This document shows positions 51,576-61,116 of a stretch of DNA of 64,000 nucleotides, piece after piece. The notes under the pieces were generated by a model. The model searched no databases. It saw only the letters and a list, made by a program, of their open reading frames with translations, and was not told the origin of the DNA. Position 1 is the first letter of the stretch; each line of letters opens with the position of its first letter. Source of the stretch: Spirosoma luteum DSM 19990 (GTDB taxonomy: Bacteria > Bacteroidota > Bacteroidia > Cytophagales > Spirosomataceae); NCBI RefSeq assembly GCF_000374065.1, contig NZ_KB893262.1:1-64000 (forward strand). Reading direction: 5' to 3'. The position numbers were made by a program, and so were the translations under genes.

Positions 51576-52433
51576 TTAGTAGGATGCGGATGAGCGGTAG
51601 GATGCTTGTTCGACGGGTTGCTCGGTGATGGCGGTCGCCTGGCAGAAAAATTCAGTGGGACTTAGTTGGGCGAATTGCTTGAATTCCTTGATCATATGCA
51701 TCTGGTCGTAATACCCATAAGCATAGGCCAGCTCGGTTAGGCTTCGAGTGGGTTGCTGAAGTTTGGCTTTAACCACCTCATTGAATCGAACCAACCGCAT
51801 ATACAATTTGGGAGCAACGCCCGTTTGCTCGGAGAACCGTCGTTCAAAGTTTCGCACACTCATGTTGCAGAGGTCCGCATATCGATCCACCGTTAACCAG
51901 TGTTGTGTTGACCCTATATGATGGGTGAGGGCCGTAATGGCAGGATAGCCTACCGGCTTACCAGGCTGCCGGTTGAGTAAGGACAGTAAAAATGAATCCG
52001 CTAAATCAGCCATTTGCCGGACATTGCCAACCCTGCTGAGCTGCTCCTGTACCTCATTGATTCGGGCACCCCAAATATCTTCACCCAGGATTACCCGATT
52101 GGTTACCTCACTGGCGGGTATACCCAATAAGCTCGTAAAGCCATTGGCTTTAAACTGAATAATAAAGGTGTGATATATACCCTGAAAATTGACCTGGCCA
52201 TTATACTGGGTTAGTACCCCAATCAGGCAATTGGGCTTTTGGTAGAGTTGCGAATCGGGGTTTGCGGCGATCGGCTGAGGTTGATCAGCTAAGTGAAAGG
52301 CGAGGGATGTTTCCGGGCTGGCCGCCCAATTGCCCAGGATTGTTACGTTGTGCCCTTGTGAAGTCGATAGTACATACTGATCCACAAGGTGGGCCAAATG
52401 GGCATGGGGCGCTATGGCATAGTCGTTGACCAA
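51576..52433 (-). CDS. AraC-family transcriptional regulator
   Basis: 285 aa. The N-terminal ligand domain resembles DUF6597 (HLAHLVDQYVLSTSQGHNVT … CLIGVLTQYNGQVNFQGIYH). The C-terminal double helix-turn-helix reads CNMSVRNFERRFSEQTGVAP … SLTELAYAYGYYDQMHMIKE FKQFAQLSP. It likely regulates the SDR gene 190 bp away on the same strand or itself. Inducer unknown. Confidence 0.88.
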   Translation of the reverse strand: MVNDYAIAPHAHLAHLVDQYVLSTSQGHNVTILGNWAASPETSLAFHLADQPQPIAANPDSQLYQKPNCLIGVLTQYNGQVNFQGIYHTFIIQFKANGFTSLLGIPASEVTNRVILGEDIWGARINEVQEQLSRVGNVRQMADLADSFLLSLLNRQPGKPVGYPAITALTHHIGSTQHWLTVDRYADLCNMSVRNFERRFSEQTGVAPKLYMRLVRFNEVVKAKLQQPTRSLTELAYAYGYYDQMHMIKEFKQFAQLSPTEFFCQATAITEQPVEQASYRSSASY

Positions 52434-53055
52434 CCGATATGGAGTTTATCATTTCGCTACTTTCAACGCAATTTAGGGAATTCTTCCCGCTCGCAAAACA
52501 CCCAGTTGGCGAGGTGAATACGCATTCTTCTCGTATTACATAAAAAGTAGATAAACCGGTACTCGAACTAGTAGGGTTGGTTCGCCACGAAGACCTTAAC
52601 TCGTAATGAGAATGCAAGGAGCAAGTTTTTTTTCATTCTTGTTTCGTCAAAATGACGACCCTCTCCCTTTGTGGAGGGGGACAAAGTTAGCCCTTTATCG
52701 GCTCACCGCGTGACCAGACTAGTACCTGTCAGTGTCAACCCTTTTAACCGTTAAAAGATTATGTTTGATGGTAATCTTCTGGCAAGCACATACAAGTATA
52801 CTCGTCAATGGAAGTACATTACATTCTAGGCTACTAGTGGTGATTAGCTTTAACCGACAAAAAGAATAGAAATTGAAAATCTACAAATCTATTCTTTTAC
52901 TATTTCGCAAAGTAAAATCACTCGTTCTTGTTTAAATACAATTAATGATTTTACTAATTTCGTCCACGAAAAGGCTCCTTTATTGATGCACCTGTTTTGT
53001 ATAAGGTTGTCGATTGGAAGTAGCGAATTTCACGATACCGGTGAACTCTCCGTTG
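52434..53055. other. 622-bp intergenic region with several perfect palindromes
   Basis: No gene seen. CTTTTAAC-C-GTTAAAAG is at 52741-52757. An 11-bp inverted repeat AAAAGAATAGA/TCTATTCTTTT is at 52860-52898. A 10-bp repeat AGTAAAATCA/TGATTTTACT is at 52911-52955. The last two lie just downstream of the leftward mob operon and are likely terminators; the first may be an operator. Confidence 0.5.
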
Positions 53056-55158
53056 TTAGTCATCATCGGATTCCTGATACTGACTGACTAAGTGTTGATA
53101 AGTAGGGTCGTTGTTAAGTCTCTCCAGTTCAGATTTTACCAATGCTTTTATTTCCTGTTTGACCTGTTTAAAATTATCGGCCACTAGTTTATTCATTTGC
53201 TCATCCGAGTATTTTTCCATTTCCGCACGGGTGGGAATTGGCGTTAGATTCTTGAGTTGATCCAGCATGGTCTGTTCCACAACCAATTCCCCATTAAATG
53301 TCTTCAGCTTGACTTTCTGGTCGAAATTATCCGCTACACTCCCCACGAACGATCCCTGAGAAAGCCCGGAAATTTTACTTTCAGGAATAAGCGGTTCCAT
53401 GCGCTCGGACAGGCTTATGTTCGTATCCCGCTCATTGAGCGATACTGAGCGGCTTTGCTGGCGAATTTTACCGAAGCGACTGGATAAATCCTTCGCTGTT
53501 TCGCCCAGGACTTGACCGGCGAAGATATTACCAATGATTGTCCAAATGGCATCGGCCTCTTTATCGCCGTACTGTTTCTTTATCTGCGTTTTATCCTGAA
53601 TCCCCAAACAGGTAGCTATTTTGTTACTTCTGGCGGTGGCGATCAGATTATCCAATCCCATCAGATAGATGGTTGGTAGTTCATCGACTATAATCGAACA
53701 TTTGAGTTGTCCTTCTTTATTGATGAGTTTTACCATCCGGGAGTTAATCAGGCCAATCACAATACCCTGCGTGTCTTTTCGCTCCTGATTGTTTCCCAAA
53801 CAGAGAATTTTGGGTTCTTTCGGATTATTGATGTCTAGGCTAAAATCATTCCCCGTCAATACCCAGTAAAGGGCTGGGCTAGCCACCCGTCCCAGTGCAA
53901 TTAGTGCCGATGAGATTTGGCCTTCCAACTGATTATTTGCTCCCTTTAACAGAGCGGACGCGAACGGACTCAGGAGTAACTCAATATCTTCCTGCGATTG
54001 CAGAATTGGGAAAAGTTGCTCTTTGACGGTGGCAATCATCTCGATGGTATGGGGCAAGGTGCAATAGAAACGGCCGTCGTGTTCAACACCATTGGCAGAT
54101 GCTTCTTCTAACCGCCTGTCATCGTATTTCTTGAGGTACCAGATTACCGAGGTTAGAAAGTTAATAGCCGAATCAGCGAAGTAATCACCGCTTTTACCGA
54201 TCCAGTCCCGGTTAATATTGTACATGATGATCTTAGCCGCTTCCAGCGCATCCTGAATATCCGTCATGCGTGTTGGGAGCAATGGGTTAATCCGCAAGGA
54301 TTCGCGCGGTTTGTCAAAGTTTACGTTACAAAACATGGGCACCACGCCTTTTTCCCCGGTTACTGGATTCTTATTCAGGTCAGGATACTTGTCCTTATTT
54401 TTAAGGTAATAGGTATAGGCAATTTTGGTCAGTGTTGGGTATTTAATGTCATATACCATCATCGAAAATCCTTTTTCGATGTGTTGCCGGATGAAATTAT
54501 TCAGGACCGCAAACGACTTACCCGAACCGGGCGTACCAACGATCATGGTGGCCCGAAATGGATTGATGATGTTGACCCAGCCTTGCCGCTGCTTTTTCTG
54601 ATAGATGTAATTGATGGGTATGTTAACCGAATTTTCATTCACCAGCTTTTCTTCCTGGTGCAGGAATTGTTCATTTTCCTCGTTATACGGATCATCCCGC
54701 AGGTTGAAATCCAGAACCCGTTTAGCTAAGCTAACGGCACTCAACAGTAAAATAAACCCAGCCACGCTTGTGGTGATATAGAGGATGTTGCGGGTATCCA
54801 CTTGTATAGAAGCCATCCGTAGCAAAAAGAAATTACCAAAAAAAATTAGCAAACCCGGCAGACCATTAGCCCATACCTGCGACCAGGTTGAGGTTAAATC
54901 TTTCTTAGGTTTATTGGCATACCCGTACATGCCCAACAGTCCTAAACAAGCCAGTTTTGTATAGAGCGTATTGTCAAAAATGTGATAATGCCGGTTTGCT
55001 TTTAGAAGGAATTGGTTGAAGTAAGATAGAGTATACCCCCGACTCTCCAGGCTGTCATAACAGAAAAAGTAAATGTGTACCAGCAATACGATAAAACTGG
55101 CAGTTAGTACAATCCGAATGACCAGATCGTAGTGCTGTTGTTCATTTTGCGTACTCAT
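53056..55158 (-). CDS. Type IV coupling protein (TraG/TraD-like, Bacteroidetes MobC)
   Basis: 700 aa. About four N-terminal membrane helices (IVLTASFIVLLVHIYFFCY; ILYITTSVAGFILLLSAVSL) precede the ATPase: Walker A MIVGTPGSGKSFAVLNNFIR near residue 210, Walker B CSIIVDELPTIYLMG near residue 490, and a conserved TARSNKIATCLGIQDKTQIK. It links the relaxosome to the transfer channel and pumps DNA. It is the last gene of the leftward MobA-relaxase-coupling protein operon, as in CTnDOT-type elements. Confidence 0.92.
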   Translation of the reverse strand: MSTQNEQQHYDLVIRIVLTASFIVLLVHIYFFCYDSLESRGYTLSYFNQFLLKANRHYHIFDNTLYTKLACLGLLGMYGYANKPKKDLTSTWSQVWANGLPGLLIFFGNFFLLRMASIQVDTRNILYITTSVAGFILLLSAVSLAKRVLDFNLRDDPYNEENEQFLHQEEKLVNENSVNIPINYIYQKKQRQGWVNIINPFRATMIVGTPGSGKSFAVLNNFIRQHIEKGFSMMVYDIKYPTLTKIAYTYYLKNKDKYPDLNKNPVTGEKGVVPMFCNVNFDKPRESLRINPLLPTRMTDIQDALEAAKIIMYNINRDWIGKSGDYFADSAINFLTSVIWYLKKYDDRRLEEASANGVEHDGRFYCTLPHTIEMIATVKEQLFPILQSQEDIELLLSPFASALLKGANNQLEGQISSALIALGRVASPALYWVLTGNDFSLDINNPKEPKILCLGNNQERKDTQGIVIGLINSRMVKLINKEGQLKCSIIVDELPTIYLMGLDNLIATARSNKIATCLGIQDKTQIKKQYGDKEADAIWTIIGNIFAGQVLGETAKDLSSRFGKIRQQSRSVSLNERDTNISLSERMEPLIPESKISGLSQGSFVGSVADNFDQKVKLKTFNGELVVEQTMLDQLKNLTPIPTRAEMEKYSDEQMNKLVADNFKQVKQEIKALVKSELERLNNDPTYQHLVSQYQESDDD

Positions 55159-55202
55159 GATCGCTCTGTCAAATGGTTGTTGAATACCCCTTTTCTATAT
55201 TC

Positions 55203-57275
55203 TCACAAGTCACGGCTCTGGCCTTTACCCCTCTTTTTGATTCCCTTTCCTACGTGCTTAAATTTCCCAGTCTGTTCATACCCGAAAACATCAGCCGCCC
55301 GAATGTCCAGCAACTGAGCGTTTATTGAAGGTTTGTCCATAAGCGTAATTGGTTCCTGCCTTGCCTCAAGTTCGGTTTGCCTTATCCATCCTTTTCCCTG
55401 TAGGCTTCGTCTCTCCAGAATGCCGACCAGTTCTACATCAGTGTATGTCTCAAGGCCCGGATCGAGTTGGTGAATCTGTTTCCGTAGCTTAGTAATTTCT
55501 ATGGCTTTATTAATGCCGTCGTCTGATTTGACTTCTGTAGCCCGGTCGATAGATTGCGCCAAAGCGACCATGTACCGACCGGCTTCCGTAGAAAGTCCTC
55601 GTCTCCAGTTTTCTGTATTCAAGAGCGGGATTTGTTTGCCAAAAATTCCGTCCGGCGCTACGGCGACCTGGCGAGGAGCCTGATGGTATCGAACTAAATA
55701 AGTAGTTTCTTGAGTAAACTTCTCCCCTATCGGCTTCTGCAATTTGTCCACCAGAATACCCCGTTGGTAAAAATACCGTACCTGATCCGCTTCAACAACC
55801 GGGGCAGCTCTTGCTAGTTTGGCTACATAATTCTTATTCAATTGCCGATGAATACCAATCATTATATTGCGTTGCAGAATACGTTGCAAGTGCTCTGATC
55901 GTACATCGTAATAGCTTTCCTCAAACGGTTTTTTTGAGTTGCTAAGTAGCAGTACGGTACGCTCTCCCCGGGAATATTCTTCGGGAACGTTTAGGTCTGG
56001 ACCTGTTTCTGACTTGATGGCTAACCAGCGTTCAGCTTCGATTTGATACATTAATTGTCGATTGATTGGACTGGTCAATAAGCCATTTTGATCGACTCGA
56101 ACTCCTAAAGCTGAAAAGTATTGTAATTTAGTCAAAGCACTCCCCTCTATCTCACACCCAATCTTTGTGTAGGTATCCATCGTGCGCGTAAAGGCAGCCT
56201 GCTCCTTTCGGATAATCTCAGGCAATCGTGTTCGCTTATACTCCTCAAACCGCCGAACAGCCTCCACTACTTCGGCTTCTGTCAACTTTTTCTGAGTCAG
56301 TGAGTGAAGCGCAACCCGCATCGCGGCCGTTGGGAAATTTTCAATTAGCGCACTTTCGTAATAAATACGTTGGTTTTTCTTGTATTCGCGCAGTTGGTCT
56401 GACAAAATAGCTGCCACTACTTTGTATTCATCAATGGATAAGTGGTTGGGGTGAAGTTGCTCCTGCTGGATTTGCGCAGTCTTATCGAATAGGTTTTTTA
56501 ACCCTTTCCAGGTAGCCCAAGTGCCTATCTCACTCGCCTTAATACGAGGAGACAATGCCTTGCCAGATTGATCGGTAAGCTGATAACTGATGCCCCGTAA
56601 CTGTTTTCCCGCCTTTTCACTTTGGTGCAACGTAATTTGAACCTGCTGTTTTTTTAACAACGCCTTAAATTCTTCTATCGTCCCGAAAGCAGACTGCTGG
56701 AACGTTTGCCTTAATATGGCTTCTAACTGCTCTTTCTTCTGTACTTCATCCTGAATAACTTCTTGCGTTGAATCAAAGTATATGGATTTATTGAACTCCT
56801 TGCCCCTACCCTGCGCTTTGATAAGGTCGAACTTAAATTCCAGTTTCTGTCGGACGGTATTGGCTCTACGTTTGATAAATGCATCATCAAGCTTTGCGCC
56901 CGTTTCATCCACACAGGTAGTCACTATATGAATATGAGGATGCGCTGTATCATGGTGCCGGTATACGATGTAGGGTTGGTCTTTGTAGCCCATTTCACCC
57001 ATAAATTGATATGCTATTGCCTTAAATGTATTGTCACTAATCCGTTCACTAGGGTGTAAACTCAGCGAAAAATGCAGCGTTGGTTTCTTTACATTGCTGT
57101 TCTTTCTACTCTGACTCTCCAAGACATAAGTGGTATAATTTCGATTTTTAGTCGCCAATTCATTGTTCGCAAAGCCCATTGCAACCAGAACCTGTGCCTG
57201 TTTCTGAACAACTTTTTGTTCATTATAGCGCAAAGCTCCTCCAATCTGTGCCCCGGTTTTTAGTCGAATTACCAT
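55203..57275 (-). CDS. Relaxase/mobilization nuclease (MobB-like)
   Basis: 690 aa. The N-terminal relaxase domain begins MVIRLKTGAQIGGALRYNEQ, with catalytic Tyr candidates at NYTTYVLES, and motif III YRHHDTAHPHIHIVTTCVDE (H-x-H metal site) near residue 105. The long C-terminus is helical and partly coiled coil. It nicks oriT and leads the transferred strand. Its ATG is adjacent to the end of the MobA-like gene (57277), implying coupling. Confidence 0.92.
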   Translation of the reverse strand: MVIRLKTGAQIGGALRYNEQKVVQKQAQVLVAMGFANNELATKNRNYTTYVLESQSRKNSNVKKPTLHFSLSLHPSERISDNTFKAIAYQFMGEMGYKDQPYIVYRHHDTAHPHIHIVTTCVDETGAKLDDAFIKRRANTVRQKLEFKFDLIKAQGRGKEFNKSIYFDSTQEVIQDEVQKKEQLEAILRQTFQQSAFGTIEEFKALLKKQQVQITLHQSEKAGKQLRGISYQLTDQSGKALSPRIKASEIGTWATWKGLKNLFDKTAQIQQEQLHPNHLSIDEYKVVAAILSDQLREYKKNQRIYYESALIENFPTAAMRVALHSLTQKKLTEAEVVEAVRRFEEYKRTRLPEIIRKEQAAFTRTMDTYTKIGCEIEGSALTKLQYFSALGVRVDQNGLLTSPINRQLMYQIEAERWLAIKSETGPDLNVPEEYSRGERTVLLLSNSKKPFEESYYDVRSEHLQRILQRNIMIGIHRQLNKNYVAKLARAAPVVEADQVRYFYQRGILVDKLQKPIGEKFTQETTYLVRYHQAPRQVAVAPDGIFGKQIPLLNTENWRRGLSTEAGRYMVALAQSIDRATEVKSDDGINKAIEITKLRKQIHQLDPGLETYTDVELVGILERRSLQGKGWIRQTELEARQEPITLMDKPSINAQLLDIRAADVFGYEQTGKFKHVGKGIKKRGKGQSRDL

Positions 57276-57276
57276 A

Positions 57277-57741
57277 TTACTGACTAAATAAGCTCTCGGT
57301 CTGTGCCTTTATAGCTGCATCAATCTGCTCAATCAAGGGTGCTAACTTCTCGATTATTATCTTGCTATTTTGTACTTCGTAGTAAAGTTTCCTAGTGTGT
57401 TCTATGCTATTGATACGCTTTGCTACCTGATTATAATTCGTGTCGATGTGCCTCAGATGCTGACGAATCCCGTGAAGTGTCTGGGTAATTTCGATAATCT
57501 GTTCTCTTTCTGAACCAACAGATACCTGTTGCCATCGGACGTTCCTTCTCAGAATTATTTCGCGCAAAAAATCGGCGATACGACCAGCCCTCCCACTTTT
57601 CCAGCTTTTATATTCTTTTTCTATCGCCTGATAGTCCTCTGATCTGACGCGGGTGACTAACCGGTGAGACAACATCTCATCATTCGCCAAACTGGGTCGC
57701 CCTCCCTGATTTAAATACTTTTTTTCCAGTTCGTTTGCCAT
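57277..57741 (-). CDS. Relaxosome accessory protein (MobA/MobC-like, ribbon-helix-helix)
   Basis: 154 aa. GGRPSLANDEMLSHRLVTRV starts a ribbon-helix-helix DNA-binding region, followed by SGRAGRIADFLREIILRRNV, the typical Bacteroidetes MobA/MobC segment, and a C-terminal coiled coil. It binds oriT and positions the relaxase encoded immediately downstream. oriT is expected in the adjacent 800-bp region. Confidence 0.85.
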   Translation of the reverse strand: MANELEKKYLNQGGRPSLANDEMLSHRLVTRVRSEDYQAIEKEYKSWKSGRAGRIADFLREIILRRNVRWQQVSVGSEREQIIEITQTLHGIRQHLRHIDTNYNQVAKRINSIEHTRKLYYEVQNSKIIIEKLAPLIEQIDAAIKAQTESLFSQ

Positions 57742-58544
57742 TCTCTTCCATTAAAAAGCGTACAAATCAAAGAGGGGGACTGGGTAGTCAAGCCTACTTC
57801 CTGGAGTCGCATGAGCGCAAAGGAAGGTTTTTCGTGCCGGAAAACACATCTTGCTCTTTGTCTATAGAACAAAGCTAAAAAATTCCTGTCGCCCATTTAC
57901 CTCCTTTAAAAATTTCTTAGATTCTGATGCATAGTGTCAAATTTACAATGTAATAATGTCATATTGTTACAAATTTACAGCGATTAGAAGCTGAAACTAA
58001 AACGCGAATTATAGCCAGACAAAAAGGTAGTTTCTTTGATACAATATAGAATTTACATGTTGAAACCCCTCGTGACTTTTATATCTAAGGTATAGGTAAC
58101 AAAGCATCTTTTTAACCTTAACCCAATCTTAAACTATGAATTTCCACTTTGAGTATTTCTCTAAAAGCAACTTTTATACATTGTAACTGTGTGTGAAAGT
58201 ATTAAAGTATATTTTGTTACTATAAACAATGTAATAAAGTATAGTTGTTTTTTTTATAAAGGTTATACTTTACAATGTATGTTCTACAATTATACACCTT
58301 GTAACTATAGAAAAATGCAACAATGTTACTATTTTGCAAAGTACTTTGTTATTAAAAGCAATAAACATATAAATATACTTGTACAATTTAAAATTTGCAC
58401 AATGATTCTTTTTAGCTTTATATTTTCAATACATTTACCTGTTATTACTTTGTACTTTCAAAGTAGTAGTCATTAGCATTTTGCAGCATTGTATCAATGC
58501 TGTATTCCTCAATGTAATTTTGCAATTCCATTCATTTATCTACT
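57742..58544. other. Divergent mob/tra region with repeated TTACAATGTAA motif; candidate oriT/centromere
   Basis: 803 bp of very AT-rich DNA between mobA (leftward) and traA/parA (rightward). TTACAATGTAA or close variants occur at 57943, 58077-58186 (TACATTGTAA at 58177), 58225, 58270, 58294 (CCTTGTAAC) and 58319 (AACAATGTTAC). AATTTACA occurs near 57941, 57972 and 58049. Near mobA a stem-like CTTCCTTTGCGC…GCGACTCCAGGAAG lies about 57812-57842, and CTTTGT/ACAAAG at 57856-57874. By analogy with CTnDOT-type elements oriT should be here. The repeats may bind a partition or regulatory protein. Confidence 0.5.
58484..58502 (+). promoter_or_regulatory. CAGCATTG-TAT-CAATGCTG palindrome before traA/parA
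   Basis: Perfect 8-bp arms with a 3-bp centre, 42 bp before the ATG at 58545. Position and symmetry fit an operator controlling the tra operon, possibly autoregulation by the ParA-like protein or its partner. Confidence 0.55.
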
Positions 58545-59270
58545 ATGGCAAAGATTATCTCATTTTGTTCCCAAAAAGGTGGAGTAGGCAAAACCAGTAT
58601 CACTGCCCATGTCGCCACCTACTATTCCCAGATTGAGCATGTGCCAATAGCGGTTTTCGACTGTGATTTTCCTCAGCACTCATTAAGCTCAATTCGGGCC
58701 TCTGAAATAGACCGGCTGAAATCCGACGAAACCTTCTTTAAGAAGGCAGAACGATTAACCAATACGCCTTATCCGATCTATTCGGAAACGTTGGTTAATT
58801 CATTACCCAAGTTGGATGCTTATGAAAACAAGAACGAACTGGTTTTTGTGGACTTGCCTGGAACGTTGAACGTGGAAGGATTTCCAGGTATCGTAAAGCG
58901 ACTCGACGCAGCAATACTTTTGCTGGAAGCTGACCCCATTTCCTTTGAGTCAACTATGCACACTGCCTTGGCTATAGCCAACTTTGCTAACAAGAACGGA
59001 GGTATGGTACCTACCTATCTATTATGGAATAAGTACAATGTCCATGAAAAAGAAGAGCGGTATTCAAGTTTGGAACAGGCGGCCATGAACTACCTGGATA
59101 GCCTGAACGCTGACCGTGCTACGCCAATGAACGTTAAATTCATGGAGTACCGTATTCCCCAATCAGTGAATATTAAGGATTACCGTTCTACGCTAATACC
59201 CCATCGTACGATTGAGCCCCTAATAAAGGAGTTGAATAAACTATTTGTTCCAAACAACGCAACTGCATAA
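58545..59270 (+). CDS. ParA/MinD-type ATPase (TraA of conjugation operon)
   Basis: 241 aa. The deviant Walker A is SFCSQKGGVGKTSITAHVAT, then FDCDFPQHSL (A') and ELVFVDLPGTLNVEGF (Walker B). It is the first gene of the rightward tra operon and corresponds to TraA of CTnDOT-type elements. A plasmid partition role is the alternative, and the repeats upstream would then be centromere-like. It ends 4 bp before the next start. Confidence 0.88.
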   Translation: MAKIISFCSQKGGVGKTSITAHVATYYSQIEHVPIAVFDCDFPQHSLSSIRASEIDRLKSDETFFKKAERLTNTPYPIYSETLVNSLPKLDAYENKNELVFVDLPGTLNVEGFPGIVKRLDAAILLLEADPISFESTMHTALAIANFANKNGGMVPTYLLWNKYNVHEKEERYSSLEQAAMNYLDSLNADRATPMNVKFMEYRIPQSVNIKDYRSTLIPHRTIEPLIKELNKLFVPNNATA

Positions 59271-59274
59271 TATT

Positions 59275-59895
59275 ATGGCTAAAGCTAAAGCAAAAACAAG
59301 TACAGTTCCAACCATTAAACCGAACAGCAGTTTAATGAGTTGGTTAAATCAGGAAAGTCAGACAGCAGATAATTCACTAGAGAATGAATCTGTACTGAAA
59401 AGAGTAGTGACTCCTGAGGAAAGAGATGAACCTGCGATATCAGTAGGAGTGAATACTCTGTCAAATCCAGCAGATGAGAAGCCTGAGCGGCTATCAACTT
59501 CGGAGTTAGTTCAACCCGAGGTAGATGAAGTAAGTAAACAGGACAATCAGGAGTCAGAGGAAAGCGGGTCTGAAGCGAATCCATCCCCACCGGTTTCCAG
59601 GAAAGTAAAAACCAAATCTGTTAATGGCAGTTCGTCAAGTAAATCGTATCAGGAACGATTCTTTAAAAAACCAACCAAATCAGAAGACGGTATTATAGAA
59701 AATGATATAAAACCGATCCGAATTTCAGAAGACAGCCATTGGCTACTTTCAGTGCTGGTTCAGGAAGCACGCCGACAGGGCAACAAGCTAACGGTTAGTG
59801 ACCTGATCGAAAATTTACTAACTGATCATAGAGAAGTTCATAAAGGGATGGTCGACGACCTAATTGATCAATGGAAGGCCCGTAAAAGGATCTGA
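59275..59895 (+). CDS. DUF3408-like TraB protein
   Basis: 206 aa from ATG 59275; an earlier frame overlaps traA. It has a long acidic, Ser/Glu-rich disordered N-terminal part, and a C-terminal region PIRISEDSHWLLSVLVQEAR followed by KLTVSDLIENLLTDH, resembling the ribbon-helix-helix end of DUF3408 (TraB of Bacteroidetes conjugative elements). It probably binds DNA together with the ParA-like partner. Ends 2 bp before the next gene. Confidence 0.65.
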   Translation: MAKAKAKTSTVPTIKPNSSLMSWLNQESQTADNSLENESVLKRVVTPEERDEPAISVGVNTLSNPADEKPERLSTSELVQPEVDEVSKQDNQESEESGSEANPSPPVSRKVKTKSVNGSSSSKSYQERFFKKPTKSEDGIIENDIKPIRISEDSHWLLSVLVQEARRQGNKLTVSDLIENLLTDHREVHKGMVDDLIDQWKARKRI

Positions 59896-59897
59896 TA

Positions 59898-60755
59898 ATG
59901 GATGTTTTAATTCTTCTTATCGGTGTAGTTGGGCTTAGTATATCGGGCTGGGTATTAAGGGGGTACTTTGTAAATGTACCCCCAACTTCACAACAAAAGC
60001 CTGCCCCGGAATCCGAACCCGATCAGGATGAATCGCAAGCTGATTTACCGAAAGCAAGTTATGTATCGTCGGAAGAGCATCAACAGGTGTTAAAACGGCT
60101 TGAGCAACTGGAAAAAACAGGGTTAACTTCCAAGGTTGAACAAGATAGCGTCGGACCACATGATACGATTTCTTCAACCAAAGACAGTAGGGGAGGGGTT
60201 AATCCAGAGACCGAACTCGCTGCTACAGACACAACGGCAGAGGATGCTAATTCAGAGAAGTGGAAGCAGATAGTTGCGTTGCAGGAGGCCTATCAGAGAG
60301 AACGCCAGAAAGAAAGGGACATAGATTACGAGCGCGAACAAACGCTATTTGATGTTTCACAGGGGCCCAGCGGGCGTATCGGCGATTGGACTAATGAAGA
60401 TGTTTTAGGGGATGAGAATGAAACTGAACAGCGAATGCTGGACAATCAGTACCAGATAGGGGAGGATTTGGAATCGTATCAGAAGAGAATGAGTCAATTC
60501 GCAACGCTTTCTAAAGAAGTGTTGATTATGCGACTGGAGTCGGCTAATACACAACTCAAGGAGCAACAGGAAAGGCATCAGGCTTCATTACTCAATATTA
60601 TTGCTACGCTAATAGAAAAGGGGCCAGGTGATGTCAATCTGAAAAGTATCGCCCAATCCAGTTATGCTACAGCCTCATCGGAAATTACCGATGATGATGG
60701 TGAGACAAACATGGAGAACTTTCAAAAGATGTTTCATGAAAGTTTTGGACGTTAG
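59898..60755 (+). CDS. Membrane-anchored coiled-coil protein of tra operon
   Basis: 285 aa. One N-terminal membrane helix (MDVLILLIGVVGLSISGWVL) precedes a long Gln/Glu/Asp-rich region with coiled-coil character (EEHQQVLKRLEQLEKT; ESANTQLKEQQERHQASLLN). No enzyme motif. In CTnDOT-type operons this position is held by TraC/TraD, whose roles are poorly defined. A strong terminator follows. Confidence 0.6.
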   Translation: MDVLILLIGVVGLSISGWVLRGYFVNVPPTSQQKPAPESEPDQDESQADLPKASYVSSEEHQQVLKRLEQLEKTGLTSKVEQDSVGPHDTISSTKDSRGGVNPETELAATDTTAEDANSEKWKQIVALQEAYQRERQKERDIDYEREQTLFDVSQGPSGRIGDWTNEDVLGDENETEQRMLDNQYQIGEDLESYQKRMSQFATLSKEVLIMRLESANTQLKEQQERHQASLLNIIATLIEKGPGDVNLKSIAQSSYATASSEITDDDGETNMENFQKMFHESFGR

Positions 60756-60801
60756 TTTTTCTAAAAAAAGTTAAAATTTTTTGGGTCGGACGAAGTGGCA
60801 G

Positions 60802-60827
60802 AAGGAGGGGACAACCTCCTTTTTTTT
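60802..60827 (+). terminator. Rho-independent terminator after the first tra genes
   Basis: AAGGAGG (60802-60808), a 6-nt loop, CCTCCTT (60815-60821), continuing into a run of eight T. It closes the traA-traB-like unit, so traE onward needs its own promoter in the 290-bp gap that follows (weak TACATTTT box at 61071-61078) or read-through. Confidence 0.85.
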
Positions 60828-61116
60828 GTGGACAAACTTGTCAAACCAGCACATTTTATATTATATGTAACTCTATTTCAATTACTTAAAGGATTTGATT
60901 TTAAACGTTTGGTTCGTAGGTTAGCTATGAAATAGATTAAGAAAGGCATATTAAACGGTATCAAAACACCCAATAGTTTTACGTTTTCCAACTTCCGTAA
61001 AAATATAACTCGCTCGTTTTTCACTGAACCGAAATAGACCAGATTACGGGGATTTGACTTCAAAACGAACTACATTTTCAGGCTTAACTTTTTATGAACC
61101 AGTAACTTTTCAACTC

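Noticed and set aside
57711-57896. Minus-strand frame overlapping the start of mobA
   Set aside because: It overlaps mobA in another frame and covers the probable oriT region; composition is not protein-like.
58189-58476. Plus-strand frame of 95 codons before the ParA-like gene
   Set aside because: The translation is Tyr/Phe/Ile/Asn-dominated, as expected from very AT-rich DNA; it covers the repeats and operator region.
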